Source: Amycolatopsis sp. CA-128772
GTDB lineage: Bacteria > Actinomycetota > Actinomycetes > Mycobacteriales > Pseudonocardiaceae
Assembly: GCF_002904295.1 (NCBI RefSeq)
Contig: NZ_PPHG01000022.1
Location: forward strand, 186,001 to 250,000
Length of the DNA stretch: 64,000 nt
Direction: 5' to 3'
The position numbers were made by a program, and so were the translations under genes. Every line of letters starts with the position of its first letter. The first letter of the stretch is position 1. Below are positions 1 through 12,604 of the stretch, piece after piece. The notes beneath the pieces are model-generated. The model was not told the DNA's origin. It saw only the letters and a program-made list of their open reading frames with translations, and did not search any database.

Positions 1-38
1 ACCTCGGTCGCCCGAACGCTGTCGGGTTCTACGGACAT
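1..38 (-). CDS. 5' end of a gene downstream of cebG (possibly GH1 beta-glucosidase)
   Basis: Only the first 12 codons are visible, reading MSVEPDSVRATE from an ATG at position 38. The start lies two bases beyond the stop codon of the cebG-like gene, so the two are almost certainly co-transcribed. In Streptomyces the gene after cebEFG is bglC, a GH1 beta-glucosidase that hydrolyses imported cellobiose. That identity is inferred from gene order alone, because the visible residues carry no domain. Confidence 0.4.
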   Translation of the reverse strand, partial: MSVEPDSVRATE

Positions 39-40
39 GT

Positions 41-898
41 TCACCCTTTCACGGCACCTTGCATGATCCCGGCCACGATCTGGCGGCCGAGGAGGACGAA
101 GACGATGAGGATGGGAATGGTGGCCAGGGTCGTGCCGGCCAGGACGAGCGAATAGTCGACGTAGTAGCCGCTCTGCAGCTTCTCCAGGGCCACCTGGACG
201 GTGGGGTTGCCGGCGTCCAGCACGACGAGCGGCCACAGGAAGTCGTTCCACGACATCATGAACGTGAACATCGCGAGGATCGCCGCGGCCGGGCGCACCG
301 CGGGCATGCAGACGTTCCAGAAGATCCGGATCATGCTGCAGCCGTCGACGCGCGCGGCCTCGATGAGCTCGTACGGCAGCGCGTCGAGCGTGTACTGCCG
401 CATCCAGAACACCCCGAACGCGGTGACCAGGTTGGGCACGATCACCGACTCGAGGTGACCCGCCCAGCCCAGTTCCGACATCGCGATGAACAGCGGGATG
501 ATGCCGAGCTGGGTCGGCACGGCGAGCGTGACGACGATGAACACGAACATCCCGTTCTTCCCGCGGAACCGCAGCTTGGCGAAGGCGAACCCGGCCAGCG
601 ACGAGAAGAGCACCGTCGTCAGCGTGACCGTCCCGGACACGATCACGCTGTTGGCGAGCGCCTTCCAGAACGGCACGCTGTCGAACACCCGGGAGGCGTT
701 CGCGAAGAAGTTCCCGCCGGGCAGGAACGGCGGGACGCGCTCGGTGAGCATCCCGTTGTCGCGGCTGGCCACCAGGAACGACCAGTAGAACGGGAACAGC
801 GAGCCCAGCACGAAAATCGCCAGCACGACGTAGGTCGCCTTGCGCGGCCTGCCGAGGGTGGCGACGCTCTTGCGCAGCCCGGTCTGGACTGTTGTCAT
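41..898 (-). CDS. cebG: Cellobiose/cello-oligosaccharide ABC transporter permease, CebG-like
   Basis: Inner-membrane permease of a carbohydrate ABC importer (285 aa). About six hydrophobic segments are visible. The cytoplasmic EAA loop (EAARVDG followed by MIRIFWNVCMP, about residues 185-205) docks the ATPase. The start is the ATG at 898; its first four bases form an ATGA overlap with the stop of the upstream permease, a sign of translational coupling. Together with the CebF- and CebE-like genes it forms a three-gene operon behind a CebR operator. No ATPase gene is present; related systems borrow the shared MsiK ATPase encoded elsewhere. The family call is firm; the cellobiose substrate is inferred from context. 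Confidence 0.88.
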   Translation of the reverse strand: MTTVQTGLRKSVATLGRPRKATYVVLAIFVLGSLFPFYWSFLVASRDNGMLTERVPPFLPGGNFFANASRVFDSVPFWKALANSVIVSGTVTLTTVLFSSLAGFAFAKLRFRGKNGMFVFIVVTLAVPTQLGIIPLFIAMSELGWAGHLESVIVPNLVTAFGVFWMRQYTLDALPYELIEAARVDGCSMIRIFWNVCMPAVRPAAAILAMFTFMMSWNDFLWPLVVLDAGNPTVQVALEKLQSGYYVDYSLVLAGTTLATIPILIVFVLLGRQIVAGIMQGAVKG

Positions 899-1884
899 TT
901 CTTCTTCACCGCCGGAGTACGGGCGAGCCGGCCGGTGAGGAAGAAGTTCACCAGCGCGATGAGCACGATGACCAGGAACAGCACCCAGGCGATCGCCGAG
1001 GCGTAGCCGAGGCTCGAGTTCTCGAACGCCATCTGGTAGAGGTACAGCGTCACGGTCTGGAACTGGTTGGTCGAGCCGCCGTTGTTCGACCCGGGCATGG
1101 CGTCGAACAGCTTGGGCTCGGTGAAGATCTGCAGGCCGCCGATCGTCGAAGTGATGGTGACGAAGACCAGCGTCGGCTTCAGCAGGGGCAGCGTGACGTT
1201 GAAGAACCGGCGCCACAGGCCCGCGCCGTCGATCAGCGCCGCCTCGTGCAGCTCCCTGGGGATGGCCTGCATGGCCGCCAGCACGATCAGGGCGTTGTAG
1301 CCGGTCCAGCGCCAGTTCACCATGATCGCGATCGCGACGTGGCTGGCGAACCGGTTGGCCTGCCAGTCGATCGGGTCCAGCCCGAGTGTCTGCAGCACGC
1401 CGTTGATCAGCCCGTACTTGGAGCCGAACAGGTTGGCGAAGATGATCCCGATCGAGACCAGGCTGGCCGCGTACGGGAGCAGGATGCCGACGCGCCAGCC
1501 GGTCGCCCCGCGCAGGCGGGCGCCGAGCAGGGCGGCCAGCAGCACCGCGATGATCAGCTGCGGAATGCTGGAGAGCAGGAAGATGCTGATCGTGTTGACC
1601 AGCGCGTTCCAGAACTGGCTGTCGGCGAACAGGTCCTTGTAGTTGTCGAGGCCGATGAAGTCCGGGTCGTCGCCCCCGGCCTTCCACTTGAACAGCGAAA
1701 CGTAGGCGGTGTAGAGCAGCGGGAACAGGCCGACGATCCCGAAGACGATGAAGAACGGCGCGACGTACAAGTAAGGCGACACCTTGACGTCCCACCGGCT
1801 CAACCGGTGACGGAAGGTGGGCCGGGGAGACGTGCGCTCCCCGGCCTTACTCCCTTCTGGCGCGACCTTGTCGAGGACGGTCAT
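895..1884 (-). CDS. cebF: Cellobiose/cello-oligosaccharide ABC transporter permease, CebF-like
   Basis: Permease partner of CebG (329 aa) in a sugar ABC importer. The N-terminus is cytoplasmic (TFRHRLSRWDVKVSPYLY) and is followed by about six membrane helices. The EAA loop reads HEAALIDGAGLWRRFFNVTLP. The ATG at 1884 was chosen because the longer reading frame upstream is arginine-rich antisense-like sequence that overlaps the binding-protein gene. It begins four bases past the stop of that gene and ends in an ATGA overlap with cebG. Cello-oligosaccharide specificity is inferred from the adjoining cellulases and CebR sites. Confidence 0.88.
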   Translation of the reverse strand: MTVLDKVAPEGSKAGERTSPRPTFRHRLSRWDVKVSPYLYVAPFFIVFGIVGLFPLLYTAYVSLFKWKAGGDDPDFIGLDNYKDLFADSQFWNALVNTISIFLLSSIPQLIIAVLLAALLGARLRGATGWRVGILLPYAASLVSIGIIFANLFGSKYGLINGVLQTLGLDPIDWQANRFASHVAIAIMVNWRWTGYNALIVLAAMQAIPRELHEAALIDGAGLWRRFFNVTLPLLKPTLVFVTITSTIGGLQIFTEPKLFDAMPGSNNGGSTNQFQTVTLYLYQMAFENSSLGYASAIAWVLFLVIVLIALVNFFLTGRLARTPAVKKK

Positions 1885-1888
1885 CGGT

Positions 1889-3193
1889 TCAGCGCGTGAT
1901 CTTCTTCGCGGCTTCGACCATCTGGTTCCAGCCGTCCGCGGCCGACTTGCCCTGCTCGACCGCCTGGAGGGCCGGGCTCGACGCGTTCTCCTGGATCTGG
2001 CCGTCACCGGGGCCCTTGTACTGCGGCTTCTGCACCTTCTTGGCCTGCTCGGCGAACAGCTCGCCGGTCTTGGCGTTGCCGAAGTAGGCGTCGGTCTGGC
2101 TCAGCAGGGCCGGGTCGGACAGCGCCTTCACCTGGCTGGGGAAGTTGCCCTTGGCCTGGAACGCCTTGACCTGCTGCTCCGGCGCGGTCAGCCACGCGGC
2201 CAGCTCGGCGGCTTCCTTCGGGTGCTTGGACTGCGTCGGCACGGTCAGGTACGAGCCGCCCCAGTTGCCGCCGCCGCCGGGGAAGGCCGCGGTGACGGCC
2301 CACTTGTCGGCGTTCTCCGGGCCCGCCTGCTCCTTGATCACGCCGAGCATCCACGACGGGCACACCTTCGTGGCGAACGCGCCCTGCTTGAAGCCGGTGT
2401 TCCACTCGGGGCTGAACGCGGTGAGCTTGGCGGACTCGCCCTTGGCGACCGCGTCGGTGACCTTGGTCCAGGCGTCCTTGATGCCCTGGTTGTTCTCGAC
2501 GGCCAGCTTGTCGTCGGTGTTGATGTAGCCCTCGGGGAGCTGGTTGACCATGGCGTTGAAGTTCTGCGCGGCCGAGTCGAACCAGGCCTTGTGCGTCTTG
2601 GCGGAGTAGTCGGCACCGGCCTGGAAGTAGCTGTCCCAGGTGGCGAACAGCGGCTTGACGGCCTCGGGGTCGGTGGGCAGGCCCGCGGCCTGGAACAGGT
2701 CCTTGCGGTAGCACATCGCGAGCGGGCCGATGTCGGTGCCGTAGCCGATGACCTTGCCGTCCTTGGTCTTGGCGGCGTCGTACTTCCAGCTCAGCCAGCG
2801 GTCGGGGGAGGCGTCGGCCGGGCCGATCTTGCTCAGGTCGTTGAACTTCGAGCCCTTGTCGAGGAAGTCGGACAGGTGCCCCTCTTCCAGCGCGGTGACG
2901 TCGGCGAGGCCCGAACCGGCGGCCAGCTTGGTGGTCAGCTCCTGGTGGTAGGGGCCGCCCTGACCGGTCTTGCGGTGGGTGATCTTGATGTTGGGGTGCA
3001 GCCGCTCGTACTCCGGGATGAGGGCCTCGTAGCCGAACTCGGTGAAGGTCGCCAGCGTCAGGTCGACGTGCTCGTTCGGAGCCGCCGCGGCCGGGGTCTG
3101 CTGGTCGCCACCTCCTCCGTTGCAGGCCGTGGCGCCGAGCGCCGTCATCGTGATGCCCAGTGCCAGGACCAGGCCATTCCGGATCGTTCTCAC
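1889..3193 (-). CDS. cebE: Cello-oligosaccharide-binding lipoprotein, CebE-like
   Basis: Extracellular solute-binding lipoprotein (434 aa, family 1 SBP) that delivers sugar to CebF/CebG. The signal peptide ends in a lipobox, LGATAC, followed by a Gly-rich tether. The fold shows SBP segments such as FTEFGYEALIPEYE near the N-terminus. The GTG at 3193 is chosen because AAGGTGG lies 8 bases upstream. The ATG 39 bases further out would overlap the degenerate operator. A perfect CebR-type palindrome and a TTGACA/CAGACT promoter lie upstream. A close paralogue is encoded at 12605-13876. Confidence 0.9.
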   Translation of the reverse strand: MRTIRNGLVLALGITMTALGATACNGGGGDQQTPAAAAPNEHVDLTLATFTEFGYEALIPEYERLHPNIKITHRKTGQGGPYHQELTTKLAAGSGLADVTALEEGHLSDFLDKGSKFNDLSKIGPADASPDRWLSWKYDAAKTKDGKVIGYGTDIGPLAMCYRKDLFQAAGLPTDPEAVKPLFATWDSYFQAGADYSAKTHKAWFDSAAQNFNAMVNQLPEGYINTDDKLAVENNQGIKDAWTKVTDAVAKGESAKLTAFSPEWNTGFKQGAFATKVCPSWMLGVIKEQAGPENADKWAVTAAFPGGGGNWGGSYLTVPTQSKHPKEAAELAAWLTAPEQQVKAFQAKGNFPSQVKALSDPALLSQTDAYFGNAKTGELFAEQAKKVQKPQYKGPGDGQIQENASSPALQAVEQGKSAADGWNQMVEAAKKITR

Positions 3194-3217
3194 GTGTCCA
3201 ACCACCTTGTTGACGGG

Positions 3218-3231
3218 AATGAGCGCTCTCA
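3218..3231. promoter_or_regulatory. Degenerate CebR-type operator in the cebE leader
   Basis: AATGAGCGCTCTCA keeps the 8-bp GAGCGCTC core and matches 10 of 14 positions of the consensus TGGGAGCGCTCCCA. It lies 25 bases before the cebE start and 16 bases from the perfect site, so it may serve as an auxiliary operator. Binding is inferred. Confidence 0.45.
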
Positions 3232-3247
3232 CTGCTGGGAGCCAATC

Positions 3248-3261
3248 TGGGAGCGCTCCCA
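3248..3261. promoter_or_regulatory. CebR operator of the cebEFG operon (perfect palindrome)
   Basis: TGGGAGCGCTCCCA is a perfect 14-bp palindrome identical to the CebR operator known from Streptomyces. It lies just downstream of the cebE promoter, where a bound repressor would block transcription until cello-oligosaccharides release it. Confidence 0.92.
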
Positions 3262-3270
3262 GGTGTGGAG

Positions 3271-3299
3271 AGTCTGCTGGGGGCGTTCACCGGTGTCAA
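3271..3299 (-). promoter_or_regulatory. Promoter of the cebEFG operon
   Basis: On the minus strand there is a perfect -35 hexamer, TTGACA (3294-3299), a 17-bp spacer and CAGACT (3271-3276) as -10. The CebR palindrome follows 9 bp downstream. The same TTGACA ... AGACTC pattern precedes the paralogous binding-protein gene at 13941-13970. Confidence 0.65.
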
Positions 3300-3325
3300 G
3301 GGGTCGTAACCGGAGTGTTTCCTGC

Positions 3326-3339
3326 GAGGAGCGCTCCCG
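3326..3339. promoter_or_regulatory. Partial CebR operator upstream of cebR
   Basis: GAGGAGCGCTCCCG matches the palindrome consensus at 11 of 14 positions, including the central GGAGCGCTCCC. It is 50 bases upstream of the chosen cebR start, consistent with weak autoregulation. Confidence 0.6.
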
Positions 3340-3388
3340 GACGCGGAGGAGGGTGAACGTTAAGCTGGGTCCGTCAGAGTTGCAGAGG

Positions 3389-4438
3389 GTGAGCGAGGGC
3401 GGTGCCGTGGGGCCTCGAGCAGGCGATGAAGAACGGCCGACACTGGAGGACGTCGCGGCGTTCGCCGGCGTGTCGCGGTCGACGGCGTCGCGGGCGTTGA
3501 ACGACGACGCGTACGTCAGTGCGGCGGCGCGCGAGAAGGTGCTCGCCGCAGCCCGTGACCTGGGCTATTCCCCGAACCAGGCGGCGCGGTCGCTGGTCAC
3601 GCGCCGCACCGGCGCGATCGCCGTGGTGCTGTCCGAGCCGGAGGCCCGGCTGCTCGACGACCCCTACCGGACCGCCGTCATGCGCGCCGGCTACCGCGAG
3701 CTCGCCGACGTCGGCCGCCAGATGGTGCTCATCTTCAGCGACACGCGCGAGGACCTGAGCAAGACCGTGCGGTTCCTCGAGGGCGGGCACGTCGACGGTG
3801 CGCTCGTCTTCGCGCCGCACCGCGCCGACCCGCTGCCCAAGGCCCTGCGGCTGCTGCGCATCCCGATCGTGTTCGGCGGGCAGGCGGCCGGCATCCGCCG
3901 GGGCGTGCACGTCGTCGACTTCGACAACGAGGGCGGCGCCCGGCTGGCGGTCCAGCACCTGGTCGCGGCCGGCCGGCGGCGGATCGCCACGATCGCCGGC
4001 CCGCAGGACCAGAGCGCCCCGATCGACCGGCTCGCCGGCTGGCGCAAGACCCTGCTCGACGCCGGGCTCGACCCCGCCGACCTGGCCGAAGAGGCCGACT
4101 TCACGCTGGCCGGCGGGGCGAACGCGATGTCCGCGCTGCTGGCCAGGCACCCCGACGTGGACGCGGTGTTCGTCGCCAGCGACATGATGGCGGTGGGCGC
4201 CCTGCGCACCCTCGACGGCGCCGGGCGCCGGATTCCGGACGACGTCGCGGTGGTCAGCTTCGACGACAACGCGACGCTGGCCCCGGCCATGGACCCGCCC
4301 CTGACGTCGGTCCACCAGGACCCGCGCGAGCAGGTTCACTCGATGGTGGAGATCCTCCTGCAGCTGCTCGACGACCAGGACCTCAAGCCGCGCCAGCACG
4401 TCCTTCCGGTTTCCCTGGCGGTCCGCGCTTCGAGCTGA
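3389..4438 (+). CDS. cebR: LacI-family repressor of cellulose utilisation, CebR
   Basis: LacI/GalR repressor (349 aa). The N-terminal HTH reads TLEDVAAFAGVSRSTASRAL with hinge sequence PNQAARSLVTRR. It is followed by a periplasmic-binding-protein-like effector domain ending in the usual DDQDLKPRQHVLPVSLAVR type tail. It sits divergently from cebEFG, as CebR does in streptomycetes. Three GTG codons (3353, 3389, 3407) are possible starts. I chose 3389, which leaves a short arm before the HTH; the GTG at 3353 has a strong GGAGGA but only 2 bases of spacing. Expected inducer: cellobiose or cello-oligosaccharides. Confidence 0.88.
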   Translation: MSEGGAVGPRAGDEERPTLEDVAAFAGVSRSTASRALNDDAYVSAAAREKVLAAARDLGYSPNQAARSLVTRRTGAIAVVLSEPEARLLDDPYRTAVMRAGYRELADVGRQMVLIFSDTREDLSKTVRFLEGGHVDGALVFAPHRADPLPKALRLLRIPIVFGGQAAGIRRGVHVVDFDNEGGARLAVQHLVAAGRRRIATIAGPQDQSAPIDRLAGWRKTLLDAGLDPADLAEEADFTLAGGANAMSALLARHPDVDAVFVASDMMAVGALRTLDGAGRRIPDDVAVVSFDDNATLAPAMDPPLTSVHQDPREQVHSMVEILLQLLDDQDLKPRQHVLPVSLAVRASS

Positions 4439-4609
4439 CCCGCCGTGTCCGGCCGAACACGTGTGTCGTCCATCCGGATACGCGGGTCGGCCACCTGGGT
4501 GCGCCCCGGCTTGTCCGGCCGCGCTCAACTCCCCGTGTGCTCGGTGAGCCGACGTTGCCCGGTCGTGGGGAGCCTTCGTGCCCAGGTGTACACGTTTGGC
4601 GCTAAATAA

Positions 4610-4623
4610 CGTTTCACGAAACG
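4610..4623. repeat. Inverted repeat CGTTTC-AC-GAAACG
   Basis: Perfect 6-bp arms with a 2-bp centre, inside an AT-richer patch about 240 bases upstream of the GH48 start. It could be an operator for a second regulator of the cellulase operon. No binding protein can be named. Confidence 0.35.
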
Positions 4624-4761
4624 GAACGTCACCGCTTCGCTAGGCCGAACGAGTGGTGGTGCGACGATCGGTGGGGGCTGTTCAGGAGCGTTCAGCGGGC
4701 CGGTGTTCGCCCGGCGCGTAGGTGTGACATCGGGGTCCGCGGTGTCCTTCTGACTCGATTC

Positions 4762-4791
4762 TTTACATCCAGGTTTCCGGCTGGCTACCGT
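4762..4791 (+). promoter_or_regulatory. Promoter of the GH48-GH5-GH6-GH12 operon
   Basis: TTTACA (4762-4767), an 18-bp spacer, then TACCGT (4786-4791). The CebR operator starts 7 bp downstream, near the expected transcription start. The same arrangement precedes the GH74 gene and the Cip1-like gene. Confidence 0.65.
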
Positions 4792-4798
4792 CTGCGCC

Positions 4799-4812
4799 TG
4801 GAAGCGCTCCCA
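4799..4812. promoter_or_regulatory. CebR operator of the cellulase operon
   Basis: TGGAAGCGCTCCCA has one change from the perfect palindrome. It lies at the expected transcription start of the operon and 38 bases before the GH48 start codon. Confidence 0.88.
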
Positions 4813-4850
4813 GATCGCTGGCTCCCTACGGACAAAGGAGTTCCGCAGCC

Positions 4851-9309
<4,459 letters not shown>

Positions 9310-9357
9310 CCCACCGACCCACCCGACCCACCCACCGATCGATAAGGAGCACACTCG

Positions 9358-11187
9358 ATGAGGAGTGAATTCTGGTCCGCGAAGAGGAAGTCACGGTTCG
9401 CCGTGGCGTCCTCGGTGACAGCGGCAGCGGTCACCGCGGGGCTGCTGGTGGCCGGGGGCAGCCCGGCGGGTGCCGCCACCGGCTGCAAGGTCACCTACAC
9501 GGTCAACCAGTGGGACACCGGCTTCACCGCCAACGTCGCCGTGACCAACCTGGGTGACGCCGTCTCGTCCTGGAACGTCGAATGGGACTTCGGCGGCAAC
9601 CAGCAGGTGCAGCAGGGCTGGAGCGCCACGTTCAGCCAGAGCGGCAAGCACGTGAGCGCGAAGAACCCGTCGTGGGGCGGGAACCTGGGCGCGAACGCCA
9701 CGGCCAGCTTCGGCTTCAACGGCTCGTACTCGGGCACGAACGACATCCCGACGTCGTTCTCGCTCAACGGCGCCCACTGCGACGGCACGTCCCCGACGAC
9801 CACGCCGACCACACCCACGACGCCGACCACGCCGACCACGCCCACCACGCCCACCACACCGACCACGCCCACGACCCCGACTACGGTCACCACGACGCCG
9901 CAGCCGGGGACCCACGTGGACAACCCGTACGTGGGGTCGAAGGGGTACGTGAACCCGGACTGGTCGGGCGAGGTGTCCGCGGCGGCCGCGGCCAAGGGCG
10001 GCACCCTCGGTGCCCAGATGGCCAAGGTGGCCAACACCTCGACCGCGGTCTGGCTGGACCGGATCGCCGCGATCGCCGGCACGGCGGACTCGCGCGGCCT
10101 GCGCGGGCACCTCGACGCGGCGCTGGCCCAGGCGAGCGGCGGGACACCGGTGACGATCCAGATCGTCGTCTACGACCTGCCCAACCGCGACTGCGCGGCG
10201 CTGGCGTCCAACGGTGAGCTGAAGGCCGCCCAGAACGGCCTGGCCCGCTACAAGAGCGAGTACATCGACCCGATCGCGTCGATCATGTCCGAGGCGAAGT
10301 ACGCGCCGCTGCGGATCGTGACGATCGTCGAACCGGACTCGCTGCCGAACCTGATCACGAACACTTCGATGGCGACCTGTGCGGAAGCGCAGTCCACCGG
10401 GGTGTACACGCAGGGCATCCAGTACGCGCTGAACAAGCTGCACGCGATCTCCAACGTCTACAACTACCTGGACATCGCGCACTCGGCGTGGCTGGGCTGG
10501 GACAGCAACTTCCAGCCCTTCGTGAACCTGGTCAAGCAGACGCTGCAGGGCACCACGGCCGGCGTGAACAGCATCGACGGGTTCATCAGCTCCACGGCCA
10601 ACTACACCCCGCTGACCGAGCCGAACCTGCCCGACCCGAACCTGACGGTCGGCGGCCAGCAGCTGAAGTCGGCGACGTTCTACCAGTGGAACCCGTACTT
10701 CGCGGAAGTCCCCTTCGCCACCGCGATGTACAACGCCTTCGTGGCGGCGGGCCTGCCCAGCGGCATCGGCATGCTGGTCGACACCTCGCGCAACGGCTGG
10801 GGCGGCTCGGCCCGGCCCAGCGGCGCGTCGGGGTCCACTGTGGACGCCTACGTGAACTCGGGCCGGATCGACCGGCGGCTGCACCGCGGCAACTGGTGCA
10901 ACCAGAGCGGTGCGGGTCTCGGCATCCGGCCGACGGCGGCCCCGGCGGCGCACTTCGACGCCTACGTCTGGGTCAAGCCGCCGGGTGAGTCCGACGGTGC
11001 GAGCTCGCAGATCCCGAACGACGAAGGCAAGGGCGCGGACCCGATGTGCGACCCGACCTTCCACGGCACGCAGCAGGCCAACGGCGGCAACCTGACCGGC
11101 GCGCTGCCGAACGCCCCGCTGTCCGGCAAGTGGTTCGAGGCCCAGTTCGAGGAACTGGTCCAGAACGCGTACCCGCCGGTGCAGTAG
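9358..11187 (+). CDS. GH6 exocellulase with N-terminal CBM2
   Basis: Secreted non-reducing-end cellobiohydrolase (609 aa). Order: long signal peptide (to about residue 40), CBM2 (41-140), a Thr-Pro linker of repeated TTP units (about 146-180), then the GH6 domain. The GH6 catalytic motif VEPDSLPN holds Asp327, equivalent to the proton donor of Thermobifida Cel6B, and the longer loops of this type indicate an exo-acting enzyme. AAGGAG precedes the ATG. It lies 48 bases after the GH5 gene, in the same operon. A strong hairpin follows before the GH12 gene. Confidence 0.94.
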   Translation: MRSEFWSAKRKSRFAVASSVTAAAVTAGLLVAGGSPAGAATGCKVTYTVNQWDTGFTANVAVTNLGDAVSSWNVEWDFGGNQQVQQGWSATFSQSGKHVSAKNPSWGGNLGANATASFGFNGSYSGTNDIPTSFSLNGAHCDGTSPTTTPTTPTTPTTPTTPTTPTTPTTPTTPTTVTTTPQPGTHVDNPYVGSKGYVNPDWSGEVSAAAAAKGGTLGAQMAKVANTSTAVWLDRIAAIAGTADSRGLRGHLDAALAQASGGTPVTIQIVVYDLPNRDCAALASNGELKAAQNGLARYKSEYIDPIASIMSEAKYAPLRIVTIVEPDSLPNLITNTSMATCAEAQSTGVYTQGIQYALNKLHAISNVYNYLDIAHSAWLGWDSNFQPFVNLVKQTLQGTTAGVNSIDGFISSTANYTPLTEPNLPDPNLTVGGQQLKSATFYQWNPYFAEVPFATAMYNAFVAAGLPSGIGMLVDTSRNGWGGSARPSGASGSTVDAYVNSGRIDRRLHRGNWCNQSGAGLGIRPTAAPAAHFDAYVWVKPPGESDGASSQIPNDEGKGADPMCDPTFHGTQQANGGNLTGALPNAPLSGKWFEAQFEELVQNAYPPVQ

Positions 11188-11198
11188 CAGTAACAGCT

Positions 11199-11237
11199 CC
11201 GGGCCGGGCGGTGCCGCGCAGCCGCCGTCCGGCCCGG
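11199..11237 (+). terminator. Hairpin between the GH6 and GH12 genes
   Basis: CCGGGCCGGGCGG (11199-11211) pairs with CCGTCCGGCCCGG (11225-11237), giving a 13-bp stem with one G-U pair and a 13-base loop. There is no U-rich tail. It may attenuate read-through into the GH12 gene or protect the upstream mRNA from 3' decay. Confidence 0.55.
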
Positions 11238-11271
11238 TCTCCACCTCCTCCCACGCAGGAAAGGACTTCCC

Positions 11272-12033
11272 ATGAGGAACCGGCTACGGGCCACACTGGC
11301 GTCGTTCGGAGCCGCGACCGTGCTGCTCTCCGGCGGTGCCGCGCTGACCGCCCCGGCGGCGGCCGCGGACACGCAGCTGTGCGACAAGTACGGCTCACTG
11401 CGCATCCAGGGCGGCCGCTACATCGTGCAGAACAACAACTGGGGCGACGACACGCGGCAGTGCCTTTCGGTGTCGTCGACCGGGTTCACCATCACGACGG
11501 CGTCGCACAACCGGCCGACGAACGGCGCGCCGGGCAGCTACCCGTCGATCTACGCCGGCTGCCACTACGGCAACTGCAGCTCCGGCAGCGGCCTGCCCCG
11601 CCAGGTGCGCTCGCTGGGGTCGCTGACGTCCCACGTGGACTACACGACCGTCCAGTCGGGACAGTGGGACGCCGCCTACGACGTCTGGTACGACCCGCAG
11701 CCGAACCCCGCGGGCCAGAACACCGGCGCCGAGGTGATGATCTGGGGCAACCACCGCGGTGCCCCGCAACCGGTCGGCAGCGTCGTCGGCACGGTCCAGC
11801 TCGCGGGCGCGACCTGGACGGTCTGGTCGGGCAACATCGGCTGGAACGTCATCTCCTACGTCCGCAACGCGGGGACGAACAGCCTCGACGTCAACCTCGC
11901 CGAGTTCACCCGCGACGCGGTGAACCGCGGCAAGATCAGCGACGCGTGGTACCTGACGAGCGTGCAGTTCGGCTTCGAGCCGTGGGAGGGCCAGACCGGC
12001 CTGGGCGTGCGCTCCTTCAGCGTGTCCGGCTGA
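11272..12033 (+). CDS. GH12 endoglucanase without a binding module
   Basis: Small secreted endo-beta-1,4-glucanase (253 aa) resembling CelB of Streptomyces lividans, but lacking the usual C-terminal CBM2. After a signal peptide (about 1-33) comes the GH12 jelly roll. The catalytic pair is Glu154 in GAEVMIW (nucleophile) and Glu236 in GFEPWEG (acid/base). GGAAAGGA precedes the ATG. It is the fourth gene of the cellulase operon, 84 bases after GH6 and beyond a hairpin. Its last 17 bases overlap the convergent GNAT gene. A free catalytic domain suits soluble or amorphous substrates, including xyloglucan. Confidence 0.93.
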   Translation: MRNRLRATLASFGAATVLLSGGAALTAPAAAADTQLCDKYGSLRIQGGRYIVQNNNWGDDTRQCLSVSSTGFTITTASHNRPTNGAPGSYPSIYAGCHYGNCSSGSGLPRQVRSLGSLTSHVDYTTVQSGQWDAAYDVWYDPQPNPAGQNTGAEVMIWGNHRGAPQPVGSVVGTVQLAGATWTVWSGNIGWNVISYVRNAGTNSLDVNLAEFTRDAVNRGKISDAWYLTSVQFGFEPWEGQTGLGVRSFSVSG

Positions 12034-12553
12034 GGTCCTTGCGGAAGCTGAGCCGGTCCAGCCCCGGCCCGTCGTAGTCGGGCTGGACCGGCACCCCCTC
12101 GAACTCCTTCGGCCCTGGTTCGGTGACGAACCCCATCCGGGTGTGGAACGCGTGCGAACCCTTGTTGACCGGCGACGTGATGGCCCGTACGACCGAGCGC
12201 CCGTGCGCGCGGCTGTAGGCGAAGAAGCGCTCGTACAGCGCAGCGCCCAGGCCGCGCCCGCGCTCGGCGGGATCGACCCCGACGAAGTGGATGTAGCTCT
12301 CCGCCGGACGCGACGGCGAGAGGAACCCGATCAGGAAGGCGACGATCCGGTCGCCGGAGGTCACCAGGAGGCTGCTGTCGCCGAAGTGCTGGAACATCAG
12401 CTTGGGCAGCAGCAGGGCCCGCTGGCGGGAGCCCTCCTCCCCGCCGAGACCGCCCCACCAGCCGTCCAGGACCGCGAGGACGGGCAGGTGGTCGCCGGGC
12501 GTGGGCCGGCGCACCCCGAAGGCTTGCCACGGCGCGGGCAGGGGAGTGGTCAT
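12017..12553 (-). CDS. GNAT-family N-acetyltransferase
   Basis: Predicted acetyl-CoA-dependent acyltransferase (178 aa). The GNAT motif A is visible as FVGVDPAERGRGLGAALYERF, with the R-G-x-G-x-G/A-type pyrophosphate loop. A C-terminal segment, HAFHTRMGF, resembles motif B. The ATG at 12553 fits the family length; the upstream 10 codons overlap the gap to the next gene. It is transcribed in the same direction as the second sugar-binding protein, 51 bases after it, so it may be the tail of that operon. The substrate cannot be told from sequence. Confidence 0.85.
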   Translation of the reverse strand: MTTPLPAPWQAFGVRRPTPGDHLPVLAVLDGWWGGLGGEEGSRQRALLLPKLMFQHFGDSSLLVTSGDRIVAFLIGFLSPSRPAESYIHFVGVDPAERGRGLGAALYERFFAYSRAHGRSVVRAITSPVNKGSHAFHTRMGFVTEPGPKEFEGVPVQPDYDGPGLDRLSFRKDLSRTR

Positions 12554-12604
12554 GGTGGCCACCCTGCCGGTTCCGGCCCGCACCGGCCAGCGGATTTCCG
12601 CCGG

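Larger units (their letters stand above)
4439..4850. other. Intergenic region between cebR and the cellulase operon
   Basis: No gene is visible in these 412 bases. The left part holds an ACACGTGT palindrome (4457-4464). The middle contains a less GC-rich stretch with a 14-bp inverted repeat, CGTTTC-AC-GAAACG (4610-4623). The right 90 bases hold the GH48 promoter and CebR operator listed separately. There is no clear terminator after cebR. Confidence 0.6.

Noticed and set aside
895..1899. Long plus-strand ORF opposite the transporter permease
   Set aside because: Its His/Arg/Gly-rich translation is an antisense shadow of a GC-rich gene; the minus-strand permease has the family motifs.
3353..3388. 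GTG 3353 as the cebR start
   Set aside because: GGAGGA is only 2 bases away, too close for normal initiation; it remains a possible alternative.
9796..9900. CRISPR-like repeat array
   Set aside because: The repeats are in-frame ACC/ACG-CCG codons of a Thr-Pro linker with no spacers; the same holds for the linkers in the LPMO, Cip1-like and GH74 genes.
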